64,000 nucleotides of DNA from JBIICI01 sp044238935 (GCA_044238935.1 JBIICI010000009.1:1-64000), one strand, 5' to 3'. Positions 44,616-53,529 are shown, numbered from the stretch's first letter. Numbers and translations are program-made. Notes: generated by a model from the letters alone, not told the origin.

Positions 44616-45911
44616 ATGTCCAAAGAACCAAAAGAGCCACAGACGCAGAATAAAGCAGAAAAGCAACAAATTGTGCGTTTGGCCTATACGTTGAATTATA
44701 CGCAGCCTGTGCTTTGTTCATTGATTGGGGATAAGCCATTATCATGTCAAAGTGAGCAAGATGAAATTCATCAAGAAATCTTAGACCACTTAACCGATAT
44801 TGAATATTTAGAAAATAAATCTCAATCCACATCAGGATTGAATGAAGGCTTTGGAATAGAACACGATTCCAGTTTCTTAAAATTGGAAACCTTTCTAAAA
44901 AGCATGGAGTCTTTGGAAAAAGGCAGCTTTGTTGATCGTTCTGCGATTCGCATTGAACGGTTAAAAAAGATTTTCGCGCGCTCTTTTGTGGGGCAGTCTT
45001 ATTTAAAATTTGCCGTAAATCATGATGTTGAGATTGTGTTTGGTACGGCATCTGTATCAGGTTTATATGATCGTCATTTTAATAAGATTATATTGAATCC
45101 CTTACGCGATGATGCAGAGTTAATTTTGGTTATGGCGCGCGAAATGCGCCGTTTATGGCAGCACCGCAACGGAGCTGGTCTAAATCCATTGAGCTTTCAC
45201 CCTGATCAAGCCGTATTAATTCACCGTGCGCAACAAGCAGATTTGGCGATTTCCATGATTCGAATCGGTTGGGAATTGCACAAAGCCCATTTTGGGGAGT
45301 CATGGTTGCTGATTGAAAACAGCTCTTTGTTTGATTTAGGATCAGCCATGGCGCGTGAATCCTTTATGGATTTCAGAACATTGGAAAATGGCTTGGCACA
45401 AAGCTCTGTTTTTGAGGCTTGGTTTTTATCTGAGCGTTCCCGTGTTAAGGATAAGGTCCTCGTACAAAATATGTTGGCGGATTATAACGGATATGTTTTC
45501 GGTGATACGGAATCGTCACGCCTTGTGGCAAAGGAAGTTGTGGGCGCATTGGGAACGATGCCTGTGGGGAAAAATTATCTATCACCTTTCGTGCATACGA
45601 TCATGAGCGACCCTATTTTCACAGAAGTCCGTGACCGATCCAATGCGAATTTCCTATGGTTTATTAAATTTGAACGCTCTTTCCGTGAGACGGAGCGCGA
45701 GTTAGAGCGCATAGGGCAAATGAATGAACATGAATCCGCCCTCACACAGTCAAACACCAAAAAACAGCGCCCTATCAAAGGGGAATTGATTGAGATCAAA
45801 AACTTTATCGCTGAAAATAACGATAATCATGCCACCGCAAGACGTCAGGCACAGGGCAAAGTGGCAACGATTATTTCCTTTGAAAATTGGAAAATGCGTA
45901 AATCTTCGTAA
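44616..45911 (+). CDS. Hypothetical protein, zincin-like (possibly DUF6782)
   Basis: A 431-residue cytoplasmic protein. The region near residue 175 (ELILVMAREMRRLWQHRNG) resembles the helix of a predicted metallopeptidase family I know as DUF6782, where HELRHxWQ is usual; here both metal-binding His positions are Arg, so peptidase activity is doubtful. The surrounding DRHFNKIILNP strand and the long C-terminal helix (FERSFRETERELERIG) fit that fold. GGAAAAG lies 10 bases before the ATG and TATAAT is about 25 bases upstream. The family assignment is from memory and uncertain. Confidence 0.6.
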   Translation: MSKEPKEPQTQNKAEKQQIVRLAYTLNYTQPVLCSLIGDKPLSCQSEQDEIHQEILDHLTDIEYLENKSQSTSGLNEGFGIEHDSSFLKLETFLKSMESLEKGSFVDRSAIRIERLKKIFARSFVGQSYLKFAVNHDVEIVFGTASVSGLYDRHFNKIILNPLRDDAELILVMAREMRRLWQHRNGAGLNPLSFHPDQAVLIHRAQQADLAISMIRIGWELHKAHFGESWLLIENSSLFDLGSAMARESFMDFRTLENGLAQSSVFEAWFLSERSRVKDKVLVQNMLADYNGYVFGDTESSRLVAKEVVGALGTMPVGKNYLSPFVHTIMSDPIFTEVRDRSNANFLWFIKFERSFRETERELERIGQMNEHESALTQSNTKKQRPIKGELIEIKNFIAENNDNHATARRQAQGKVATIISFENWKMRKSS

Positions 45912-45923
45912 GATTTACTGTTG

Positions 45924-46005
45924 TTGCACGGATCAATTTATAGGGAGGGTGATGAGGGGGTGTGCTTTTCCCCCACCGCCGTCATGCCGTGCCCCGACAT
46001 GGCAT
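45924..46005. repeat. Dispersed palindromic repeat, third copy
   Basis: Matches 8386-8468 in the same orientation with few differences, including AATTTATAGGGA, the TGTGCTTTTCCCCCACC core and CCGTCATGCCGTGCCCCGAC. It lies right after the zincin-like gene, in a short gap. Confidence 0.75.
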
Positions 46006-46043
46006 GACGATTGATGATCAAGGTAATATAGATCTATATAAAA

Positions 46044-46520
46044 TTACAGACTTTGGCTTGGGATTAGTCTGAGTTTGAATGTGTTGTTTTCTTGCGCATG
46101 ATCAATATCTTGAGATTCATCGGAGTTAGAATTGTAGAAATTGATCGCATGAGCAGAAAAGGCACCGCTTAAAGGAACATATCCAATTGGGTCACATGTT
46201 TTGCATTCTGGTTTAGCTGTTTCAGCAACAATTTTTGGTTGTGGCGCAGGCACATAAACATTAATAGTTATTGGTGCGACGGAAGCCGTGGCAGTGGCTG
46301 TAACATTTGCAGGCTTTGTAGGAGTTGCAACATGTTTGGCAACATGTTTTTTAACAGGGTGCGTATATTTTTTTGTATGTGTGCGTGTAGGCGCTGCTGC
46401 TTTAGGTTTTTCGTAACAAGGATAAGGCGCATCAGCATTCGCAGTCGCATTAAAAGAAGGTGTCAATAGGCTTCCTGCTAATAGAGTTAAAATACCTAAA
46501 TTTTTCATTGTATTATTCAT
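46044..46520 (-). CDS. Secreted low-complexity protein of unknown function
   Basis: A 158-residue protein with a signal peptide (KNLGILTLLAGSLLTPSFNA, cleavage near residue 27-30). The mature part is rich in Thr, Lys, His, Pro and Ala (residues 40-85, with VKKHVAKHVATPTKP), then carries CKTC near 110 and a polar tail. AAGGAAT precedes the ATG by 6 bases. It follows the His-rich Sel1 gene by 35 bp in the same direction, so the two form an operon. I recognise no family. Confidence 0.6.
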   Translation of the reverse strand: MNNTMKNLGILTLLAGSLLTPSFNATANADAPYPCYEKPKAAAPTRTHTKKYTHPVKKHVAKHVATPTKPANVTATATASVAPITINVYVPAPQPKIVAETAKPECKTCDPIGYVPLSGAFSAHAINFYNSNSDESQDIDHAQENNTFKLRLIPSQSL

Positions 46521-46555
46521 TGTCGTATTCCTTTCAAGTCTCTTTGGTTTGAAAA

Positions 46556-48463
46556 TTACATTGCGGGGGCAAGGGGTTCAGTTTTGGGGGTAAAATTGGC
46601 ATAGATCACATTATCCGCTGGCGGAACATGGGGTTGGATTTGCACCACATTGTTCATTGTTTCGGTGAGTGTTGGCTTTGTCCATTCTTTTGGGGCATCT
46701 TCAATCTCAATCGTATGATGAACAATTCTTTTTGCTTTCTCAATAATGGCTTGGTCGGCTGGATTATTGGGGTCTATGGGGGATATTTTGATATCGAAAC
46801 GATCCGTTTCTGGGATATGCGTAATCTCAACCTTTTTTGTTTCAGCGATCTCTCCTAATATTCTGTTCCCATAATTTGAATCTTCGGATAAAACAGGTGC
46901 TGTTTGAACGTCATTACTGACATCCATTGCACTTGTATTTGTCACGTCCATCATTTGGGGTTCTGCAAAGGCGGTTTGCAAATTGCTTATGGGGGCAGCT
47001 TCATGATATGCCACAGAGACAGGATGCACAGCTGCTGTGTGATGTGGAACGGCGGCATGGTGTGTTGTCGTGTGATGTGCTGCATGATGTGGCGCTGTGT
47101 GATGGGATACATGGTGTGATATATCATGATGTGCTGCCCCATTTGTCCATCCATCCAACAATTCTTTGGCACGGGTGATTTCTGTTGCGGCTAATCCTTT
47201 TGGATGCGCCAATAGCTCCTTCATATCTTCGATAGCACCTGTGGGGTTGGCGTGTGTGCCTAATCCGTGGAAATCGCTGTAAATACGATCCAATGCGCCG
47301 CTATTATCACCCATATTTTCCGCAAGGCTAAAGAGCTTATAGGCTTCTGTGAGATCTTTTCCAACGCCATGTAATCCGTTATGGAGGATATGACCCGCAT
47401 CTTTTAAGGCTTGGGCATCACCATTCATGGCATCTAAGAACACATCTTTTGCGGCTGAGTTTGTTGCCATTTCACTTAAATGATGTAAGCTTGATTTCAT
47501 ATCTGTTGTGAGTGTGAAAGATGTATCAACAACAGGGGCGGAAACAACCTCTGGCGCGTCAGGCACTGTCGCTGGAGTAATATCAGTTGGAATATCTGTA
47601 GGCAGATCATGGTTTGCCTTCCCAAACATTTGACCAAGCCAGCCCATTTTTTCTTGGAAAAAGTTACCGATGGCGTCTTTGGCATTTTCAATGACGGCTT
47701 TCACAGGTTCTTGATCCGATGCCCAGCCAATGACCCCTGCGGATACGCCAGAAAACAGTCCTGAGGCGAAGGCTTTTTTACTGAAAAACCCTTTGGCAAC
47801 ATTCATTAATCCTGTTTTTGTTGTGATGTTCAGTTCTTTGCGCAAGGCTGCGGATTGGGTTATTTTTTTGATAGGCATCCATAATTTGTTCCAACCCTCC
47901 CCTTTTTGTAAGCCAATATTATTGGCAATATGAGCTTTATCCTGTACAGCCATCATTTCATTAATTTCTTGCTCAGATTTGCCGGATTGTCTGAGTGATA
48001 TGATTGTCTGTTTTTTTGATCTTTGGTAAAATCCATTTTCTTCCTTCGCGATTAAATTCGCATTGGCAATATGATAGGTTTGTTTGGTGGCTGTAATCAA
48101 ATAGGATGTTCCGCCTGTGATGAGTGCAGATGCAAAGGGATCCAAATGCACGCCAACTAATGCAGACAGCCCTGCTTTTATCCCCATCGAAATCCCTGCG
48201 GTAACCAAGAATTCCGCACCGTGCTCTTTAGTAAATTTTGCGACATTATTAAATATTTCGCGCGGTTCTGGGGCGCGATTGACTAAGCCTTCTATTAATC
48301 CTTCTGTTGTCGTAGATTGACTTGAATGCACGAAAGCATCTAAATCGTCTGGGTTTACTTTAGATAGTTTGTATTCTGTACGTAGCTCAGAGGGGAGGAC
48401 GATGTTTTGTTGATTATTCTGATTATTCTGATTATTCTGATCAGTCAAAGTTGTATTTACCAC
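46556..48463 (-). CDS. Large orphan protein with a Sel1-like repeat and a His-rich tract
   Basis: A 635-residue protein. The open frame extends to a TTG at 48478, but GTG at 48463 has GAGGG 8 bases upstream and is chosen. Order: N-terminal NQN repeat tract, a region with two Gly/Ala-rich hydrophobic segments (about 85-130, GISMGIKAGLSALVGVHLD), a second Gly-rich segment near 245, a Sel1-like repeat (ALKDAGHILHNGLHGVGKDL, then TEAYKLFSLAENMGD) near 360-395, a His-rich tract near 450-500 (about twenty His), and a polar C-terminus. Sel1 repeats mediate protein contacts; the rest is unknown. It may be membrane-associated. Confidence 0.6.
   Translation of the reverse strand: MVNTTLTDQNNQNNQNNQQNIVLPSELRTEYKLSKVNPDDLDAFVHSSQSTTTEGLIEGLVNRAPEPREIFNNVAKFTKEHGAEFLVTAGISMGIKAGLSALVGVHLDPFASALITGGTSYLITATKQTYHIANANLIAKEENGFYQRSKKQTIISLRQSGKSEQEINEMMAVQDKAHIANNIGLQKGEGWNKLWMPIKKITQSAALRKELNITTKTGLMNVAKGFFSKKAFASGLFSGVSAGVIGWASDQEPVKAVIENAKDAIGNFFQEKMGWLGQMFGKANHDLPTDIPTDITPATVPDAPEVVSAPVVDTSFTLTTDMKSSLHHLSEMATNSAAKDVFLDAMNGDAQALKDAGHILHNGLHGVGKDLTEAYKLFSLAENMGDNSGALDRIYSDFHGLGTHANPTGAIEDMKELLAHPKGLAATEITRAKELLDGWTNGAAHHDISHHVSHHTAPHHAAHHTTTHHAAVPHHTAAVHPVSVAYHEAAPISNLQTAFAEPQMMDVTNTSAMDVSNDVQTAPVLSEDSNYGNRILGEIAETKKVEITHIPETDRFDIKISPIDPNNPADQAIIEKAKRIVHHTIEIEDAPKEWTKPTLTETMNNVVQIQPHVPPADNVIYANFTPKTEPLAPAM
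48421..48442. repeat. 9-bp tandem repeat inside the coding start of the Sel1-like gene
   Basis: ATTATTCTG units in tandem encode Asn-Gln-Asn repeats on the minus strand. Nine bases keep the frame, so copy-number changes would only alter repeat length. Confidence 0.7.
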
Positions 48464-48615
48464 GTTAAAAACCCTCAATTATTGCAATTCCATAATATTT
48501 TATTTTTATTTCGTTTATTGTTTTATCATGGCTTTTGTTGTTATGCAAACAAAAAATTAAATATTTGTTAAAATATAATATGAAAATAAATTTTTAACAA
48601 ATTGTTATTTTTTTC

Positions 48616-48644
48616 TTGACGAATATATGAAAATTGACTAAAGA
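48616..48644 (+). promoter_or_regulatory. Promoter of the Asn-rich secreted protein gene
   Basis: TTGACG (48616-48621) and TAAAGA (48639-48644) are 17 bases apart, 52 bases before the ATG at 48697. A second TTGACT at 48634 overlaps it. The region is extremely AT-rich and lies between two divergent orphan genes. Confidence 0.4.
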
Positions 48645-48696
48645 TACATCCATCGAATATTATTTTAAATAATTTTATAAATGAGGGTTTGTTATT

Positions 48697-49632
48697 ATGT
48701 TTTTAAGCCAAAAATTTCTTTCTTCTGCTATGCCTGTTTTATTGGGGCTTGGTCTTGTTGTATCAATGCCATCAGCAGAGGCAAATTGCCCCGGTGGTGT
48801 TTGTGGCGGCGGTGGTGCAACAGGTGGAACGAGCATTACCAATAATAATAACAACAATAATTCTGCGCTGGCAACATCCAGTTCGAATGCTGCATCAAAT
48901 GCAAATGGTGGGAATGCAACGGTTGAAGGAAATAAAATTCCAAATGCCCCTGGTATCGGTATTGCCCCTGTTGCAACGGGAAACACAAGCACAGTTGGTG
49001 GTATTACAACACCCTTTGGTGGGATTGTGTTTGGAAAAACAAAAGATGCTGTACAATCAGGGACATTGTTTAAAAGAATGGCAGCCCTGCAAGATCAAAT
49101 TCTTGAAATTTATAAATGTGAAGGCGAATATAAAAATACAGCAAAATCAGACAGAGAGATGTTGATCCAGAAATTAGAGCGTCAAATGCATCAAATGCAG
49201 ATCACAGGGATGGAAGAAGACCGTGCTTGGCGCAATGCAATGGAAGATGGTGTCAATCGTACTTTTAAAATCACATCAAAGCTGAATGATGCCCTTAAGG
49301 ATCATTCTTTTGACGGGCTTGCTTTGCGTGCGTCAAATTTAACAGCTGAAGCCTATGCAACGTTAAGGGATAGCAGAAGCCCTTTGTGGAAAGCTATAGA
49401 CGAAAAAGGGGTTTTGGCTTTTGTTGATTTCAACATGGGGAATCAAGAGTTTTTTGCAATCAACAAGAATACTGGACAATATTTGGGTGTTACAACCGTT
49501 GAGGGGCTTTTTAATTCTCAAGAAAGAGCGCGTTTAAATGCGGCAAACACAGTCAGATTAACTGTTGTTCAAGGATCTGAAGGTAGACAGACTTTTACAT
49601 TGCGGGGGCAGAAAATCCCAGCACCTCGGTAA
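48697..49632 (+). CDS. Secreted Asn/Gly-rich protein of unknown function
   Basis: A 311-residue protein with a signal peptide (AMPVLLGLGLVVSMPSAEA, cleavage near residue 29). The mature N-terminus is a Gly/Cys patch (CPGGVCGGGGATGG), followed by a low-complexity Asn/Ser/Ala linker, then a helical region with coiled-coil character (about 125-210, DREMLIQKLERQMHQMQITG) and a C-terminal beta-rich part. GAGGG lies 8 bases before the ATG. A strong terminator follows. It is divergent from the Sel1-like operon and shares its GAGGGTTT leader motif. No family recognised. Confidence 0.65.
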   Translation: MFLSQKFLSSAMPVLLGLGLVVSMPSAEANCPGGVCGGGGATGGTSITNNNNNNNSALATSSSNAASNANGGNATVEGNKIPNAPGIGIAPVATGNTSTVGGITTPFGGIVFGKTKDAVQSGTLFKRMAALQDQILEIYKCEGEYKNTAKSDREMLIQKLERQMHQMQITGMEEDRAWRNAMEDGVNRTFKITSKLNDALKDHSFDGLALRASNLTAEAYATLRDSRSPLWKAIDEKGVLAFVDFNMGNQEFFAINKNTGQYLGVTTVEGLFNSQERARLNAANTVRLTVVQGSEGRQTFTLRGQKIPAPR

Positions 49633-49650
49633 TACTGTTTTTATTCCCCC

Positions 49651-49695
49651 AAAAAACGCTACCCCCTTTCAAAAAAAGATGGTAGCGTTTTTTTT
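49651..49695 (+). terminator. Intrinsic terminator of the Asn-rich protein gene
   Basis: AAAAAACGCTACC (49651-49663) pairs with GGTAGCGTTTTTT (49681-49693), followed by more Ts up to 49695. The next gene's ATG begins at the very next base. Confidence 0.85.
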
Positions 49696-50790
49696 ATGAC
49701 TCAGATTATGTTTGCAATTAAAAACCTCTCCACCGCGAAGGGTGGGGCGGAAAAGGTTTTGGCGGTGGTTGCCTCTTTATTGGTGGGAATGGGGCATGAT
49801 GTCACGATTGTGACCTTTGATCCTCCGCATGCGGGCAGCTTTTATCCGTTGCATGATCATGTGCGCTTGGTGGGGTTAGGCGTGGGCGATGTGACGCGCC
49901 CATCGGGGGTGCTGGATACAATCAAGCGCATTATTGCCTTGCGGCATTATATTAAGGGCGAACGCCCGAAAATCTTGATCCCCTTTATGCATAGCATGAT
50001 TATTCCGCTGGTGATTGCCGTAATTGGTTTAAAAATCCCTGTGATCGCCAGCGAACATATTGTGCCGGATTATTATAAAAATCGCCGCTTACAATATATT
50101 TTATTTTGTATCACATGCCTGTTTGTTAAGTGTGTGACGGTATTATCCGCCCCGATTGCGGCGCTTTATCCGTCTTTTTTACAATCAAAAATGGTTATCA
50201 TGCCCAACCCTGTGCAGGTGAATGTTGATTTATTGCCACGCAATCCCCAAAATATTATTTTAAATATTGGCCGATTAAGCGCGCAAAAGGATCAAGCCAC
50301 CCTTATTCATGCCTTTGCGCGGATTCATGCCGCCTATCCTGATTGGAATTTACGCATTGTGGGGCAGGGGGAGGAGGAAACGACGCTTGCCGCCCTCATT
50401 CAACATTATGATTTACAGGGTAAAATTACCCTTGTTGGTGCGGTGAGCCCGATTGAGGCGGAATATGCAACAGCGGGCTTGTTTGTGATGTCCTCCCGAT
50501 ATGAAAGCTTTGGGCTGGCGACGGCGGAGGCTATGTGCTTTGGGATTCCCGTGATGGGATTTGCCGATTGCGCAGGTACAAATGAAGTTATTCAGCATCA
50601 GAAAAATGGCATATTGATTGATCCCAAAACAGATCGTATAGAACCTTTGGCGGAGGGCATGGCATGGGCGATTGAGAACCCTAAAACCACACAATCCATG
50701 GCTATTCAAGCCAAGCAAGACGTCAAACAGTATCATCCTGATCTGATCACCCAAAAATGGGCGGCATTGATTGCAGATTTGCAAAAATAA
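49696..50790 (+). CDS. Glycosyltransferase family 4
   Basis: A 364-residue GT-B fold enzyme that adds a sugar to a lipid or polysaccharide acceptor. The N-terminal domain starts LSTAKGGAEKVLAVVASLL, and the C-terminal nucleotide-sugar domain has NIGRLSAQKDQATLIHAFA near 195, LRIVGQGEEETTLAALI, and the GT4 EX7E region SRYESFGLATAEAMCFGIPV near 270-290. The ATG abuts the T-run of the preceding terminator, leaving no ribosome site; an internal ATG at 49708 is possible. Acceptor and sugar cannot be read from sequence; a surface polysaccharide role is likely. Confidence 0.9.
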   Translation: MTQIMFAIKNLSTAKGGAEKVLAVVASLLVGMGHDVTIVTFDPPHAGSFYPLHDHVRLVGLGVGDVTRPSGVLDTIKRIIALRHYIKGERPKILIPFMHSMIIPLVIAVIGLKIPVIASEHIVPDYYKNRRLQYILFCITCLFVKCVTVLSAPIAALYPSFLQSKMVIMPNPVQVNVDLLPRNPQNIILNIGRLSAQKDQATLIHAFARIHAAYPDWNLRIVGQGEEETTLAALIQHYDLQGKITLVGAVSPIEAEYATAGLFVMSSRYESFGLATAEAMCFGIPVMGFADCAGTNEVIQHQKNGILIDPKTDRIEPLAEGMAWAIENPKTTQSMAIQAKQDVKQYHPDLITQKWAALIADLQK

Positions 50791-50824
50791 CGCTATTTTA
50801 ATCTTTGGAAATTAAGATATACGC

Positions 50825-52774
50825 ATGAAGAACCCCTATCAAAAATGGGAGCCATCCCAGAAATCGATCACCCACAGTGCCATGTATGAATTGATGAAAC
50901 AGATCAATCCTGAATTTGACACATACCAAGATTTATGGGCATGGAGCGTTGCGAGTCCTGATAAATTTTGGGATTTAATATGGGATGAAACAGGGGTCAT
51001 TGGCGATAAAGGTACAAAGATTTTAAATGCGCAATGGCAGAAATCACCGCGCGATTTTCCCAAATGTCGCTTTTTCCCTGAGGCACGCTTAAATTATGCT
51101 GAAAATTTACTCAAACGCCGTGATGATGCCCCTGCTCTGATCTTTCGGGGAGAGCATACACAGACAGACCAGATTTTAAGTTTTGGGGAATTATACAATC
51201 AAGTCAGCCTATGGCAACAAGCCTTTCGCGATGCAGGATTGCAATCAGGCGACCGCGTGGCGGCATGGATGCCCAATATTATGGATACGATTATTGTAAT
51301 GCTGGCGGCGGCGTCACTCGGGGCAATTTTCGCCTCTGCCTCCCCCGATTTTGGAGTGGAGGCATTGATTGATCGTTTCGGGCAGATTGAGCCGAAAATC
51401 TTGGTTGCGGTGGATGGGTATTTTTATAATGGCAAAACACTGGATCAAAGCGATAAAATCACCCAATGCCTAATACGCCTGCCCAGTGTGCAGCAGGCGA
51501 TTATCATTCCCTTTATTCGTGAAAAATCTGATATTGATGGCACAGTTAACGCGCCCGATTTCTTAAAACACTATCAGCCGATTGATATGGTGTTTGAACG
51601 TTTCCCCTTTGACCATCCTTTATATATTCTGTTTTCCTCAGGGACAACAGGTGCGCCGAAATGCATTATCCACGGGGCAGGGGGGACGTTGCTGCAGCAT
51701 AATAAGGAACATAAATATCATTGCAATAATCAATCAGGCGACCCTGTTTTTTACTTTACGACCTGTGGCTGGATGATGTGGAACTGGCTGGTGGGCGGGC
51801 TGGCGCAGGGCTGCACCTTGATGCTGTATGACGGATCACCTTTTTATCCTGATGGCTATATCTTATGGGATTATGCGCAAACACATCAATGCACATTTTT
51901 TGGTACATCGGCAAAATTTATTGATGCGATGCGCGTGCAGGGCGTGCACCCTAAGGATCGCTATGATCTCAGCAGTATCAATATGCTAGGATCAACAGGA
52001 TCGCCCTTGGTGCATGAATCTTTTGATTTTATTTATGAATATATTAAGGGGAAGATTCATATCGCCTCCCTATCTGGGGGAACGGATATTGTGTCTTGCT
52101 TTATGTTGGGAAACCCCCTAAGCCCTGTCTATCGTGGGGAATTACAAGGCGCAGGGCTGGGCATGGGCGTTCAGATTGTTGATGACCACGCCAAAGATGC
52201 CACCATTGGTGATCTGGTCTGTAGCGTCCCATTCCCCAATATGCCTGTGGGGTTTTGGGGTGATCAGGATGGCGCGCGTTATCATAACGCCTATTTTGCT
52301 GAATTTGCAGGGCTGTGGCATCATGGCGATTGGGTGGAAAAAACCGCGCATGATGGGTATATTATCCACGGCCGTTCGGATGCCACGCTCAATCCCGGCG
52401 GCGTACGCATTGGCACGGCAGAAATTTATCGCCAAGTTGAACAAATCCCTGAAATCATTGAATCCATTGCCGTGGGACAAGATTTTCAACAAGATGTGCG
52501 TGTGATTTTGTTTGTGATTGTCAAAGACGGCTACAATCTGGATGAGGATTTAAAACAACGCATCCGCAAACAAATCAAAGACGGCGCATCGCCCCGCCAT
52601 GTCCCTGCCAAAATCATTGCCGTGCCTGCCATTCCACGCACGCGCAGCGGAAAGATCACGGAATTGGCTGTGCGCGATGTGATCCACAACCGCGTGGTCA
52701 AAAATATACATTCGCTTGCAAATCCTGAAAGTTTGGATCATTATCGCAATCTGGTTGAATTGCAAACAGCGTAA
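50825..52774 (+). CDS. Acetoacetyl-CoA synthetase
   Basis: A 649-residue adenylate-forming enzyme that activates acetoacetate with CoA, used in ketone-body or polyhydroxybutyrate metabolism. The N-terminal FWDLIWDETGVIGDKG segment is typical of AacS. Adenylation motifs: ILFSSGTTGAPKCIIHGAGG near 265-285, LSGGTDIVSCF near 420, WHHGDW near 500, and the C-terminal lysine region IPRTRSGKITE near 605. It is 34 bp after the glycosyltransferase and in the same direction. It differs from acetyl-CoA synthetase by the N-terminal extension. Confidence 0.93.
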   Translation: MKNPYQKWEPSQKSITHSAMYELMKQINPEFDTYQDLWAWSVASPDKFWDLIWDETGVIGDKGTKILNAQWQKSPRDFPKCRFFPEARLNYAENLLKRRDDAPALIFRGEHTQTDQILSFGELYNQVSLWQQAFRDAGLQSGDRVAAWMPNIMDTIIVMLAAASLGAIFASASPDFGVEALIDRFGQIEPKILVAVDGYFYNGKTLDQSDKITQCLIRLPSVQQAIIIPFIREKSDIDGTVNAPDFLKHYQPIDMVFERFPFDHPLYILFSSGTTGAPKCIIHGAGGTLLQHNKEHKYHCNNQSGDPVFYFTTCGWMMWNWLVGGLAQGCTLMLYDGSPFYPDGYILWDYAQTHQCTFFGTSAKFIDAMRVQGVHPKDRYDLSSINMLGSTGSPLVHESFDFIYEYIKGKIHIASLSGGTDIVSCFMLGNPLSPVYRGELQGAGLGMGVQIVDDHAKDATIGDLVCSVPFPNMPVGFWGDQDGARYHNAYFAEFAGLWHHGDWVEKTAHDGYIIHGRSDATLNPGGVRIGTAEIYRQVEQIPEIIESIAVGQDFQQDVRVILFVIVKDGYNLDEDLKQRIRKQIKDGASPRHVPAKIIAVPAIPRTRSGKITELAVRDVIHNRVVKNIHSLANPESLDHYRNLVELQTA

Positions 52775-52799
52775 ATTTCAAATCAGAAAAAGTGAATTT

Positions 52800-52945
52800 T
52801 GAACACTAAGGACACTAAGAACCACTAAGTTTCACTAAGGTATATATATTCTTCAAATATCTTTATATAGAACAAACAGATGCGATTTTATTTTAATTCT
52901 AATTTCTTAGTGCACCTTAGTGGTTCTTAGTGTCCTTAGTGTTCA
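52800..52945. repeat. Long inverted repeat built of CACTAAG units
   Basis: The left arm (52800-52839) and right arm (52906-52945) are 40 bp each and pair with only a few mismatches around a 66-base AT-rich spacer. Each arm is itself made of four CACTAAG words at 9-10 bp spacing. This fills most of the gap between acetoacetyl-CoA synthetase and the methyltransferase gene. It may be a mobile repeat or a strong RNA structure. Confidence 0.85.
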
Positions 52946-52974
52946 GAAAAATTTAAACATAAAAGAGAGTTTCC

Positions 52975-53529
52975 ATGCAAACAGGATTACATCGCGGCTA
53001 TTTTGGTATTGGCGTACAGGAAATCAGTAAGGAACAAAATGTGGGCACGATTATGCGTTCTGCGCATGCGTTTGGCGCATCTTTTTTCTTTTCCGTTGCG
53101 CCCGTGGTGGATATACGCAAATTCCAACAAAGCGATACGGCAAAATCCGCGCCGCATTTGCCCTATTATGAATATCCCACAATTGCGGATTTACAACTGC
53201 CCAAACATTGCGCCCTTGTCGGCGTGGAATTGGTGGAGGGGTCAATCGAGCTGCCATCTTTCCGCCACCCTGCCCAAGCTGCCTATATCTTAGGGCCTGA
53301 GGCAGGCAGTTTGCATCCCGAAATCATCGCGCGGTGCGATCATATTGTTCGCATCCCTATGAGCTTTTGCGTCAATGTCGGCGTGGCGGCGGCCATTATC
53401 ATGTATGACCGCACAATATCCCGTGGCCGTTTCCCCGAACGCCCCGTCAGTGCAGGGGGAGAGGCGTCACCGCTGCCTGATCATGTGCAGGTGTCAAGAA
53501 AAAATGTTGGTGGTGAAGGGATCTTATAA
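52975..53529 (+). CDS. SPOUT-class RNA 2'-O-methyltransferase (TrmH/SpoU family)
   Basis: A 184-residue methyltransferase that uses S-adenosylmethionine to modify tRNA or rRNA. All three SpoU motifs are visible: EQNVGTIMRSAHAFGA near residue 21 (motif 1), AAYILGPEAGSLHPEI near 103 (motif 2) and VRIPMSFCVNVGVAAAIIMY near 130 (motif 3). The target nucleotide is unknown. The stop overlaps the 3' end of the convergent epimerase by 6 bp. It lies just after the long inverted repeat. Confidence 0.9.
   Translation: MQTGLHRGYFGIGVQEISKEQNVGTIMRSAHAFGASFFFSVAPVVDIRKFQQSDTAKSAPHLPYYEYPTIADLQLPKHCALVGVELVEGSIELPSFRHPAQAAYILGPEAGSLHPEIIARCDHIVRIPMSFCVNVGVAAAIIMYDRTISRGRFPERPVSAGGEASPLPDHVQVSRKNVGGEGIL

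Noticed and set aside
46268..46469. Cys/Arg-rich plus-strand frames opposite the secreted 158-aa protein
   Set aside because: They are the complement of a Thr/His/Ala-rich coding repeat and have no start signals.
52800..52945. CACTAAG repeats as a CRISPR array
   Set aside because: The units are 7 bp at 9-10 bp spacing and arranged as an inverted repeat, with no spacers of CRISPR length and no cas genes.
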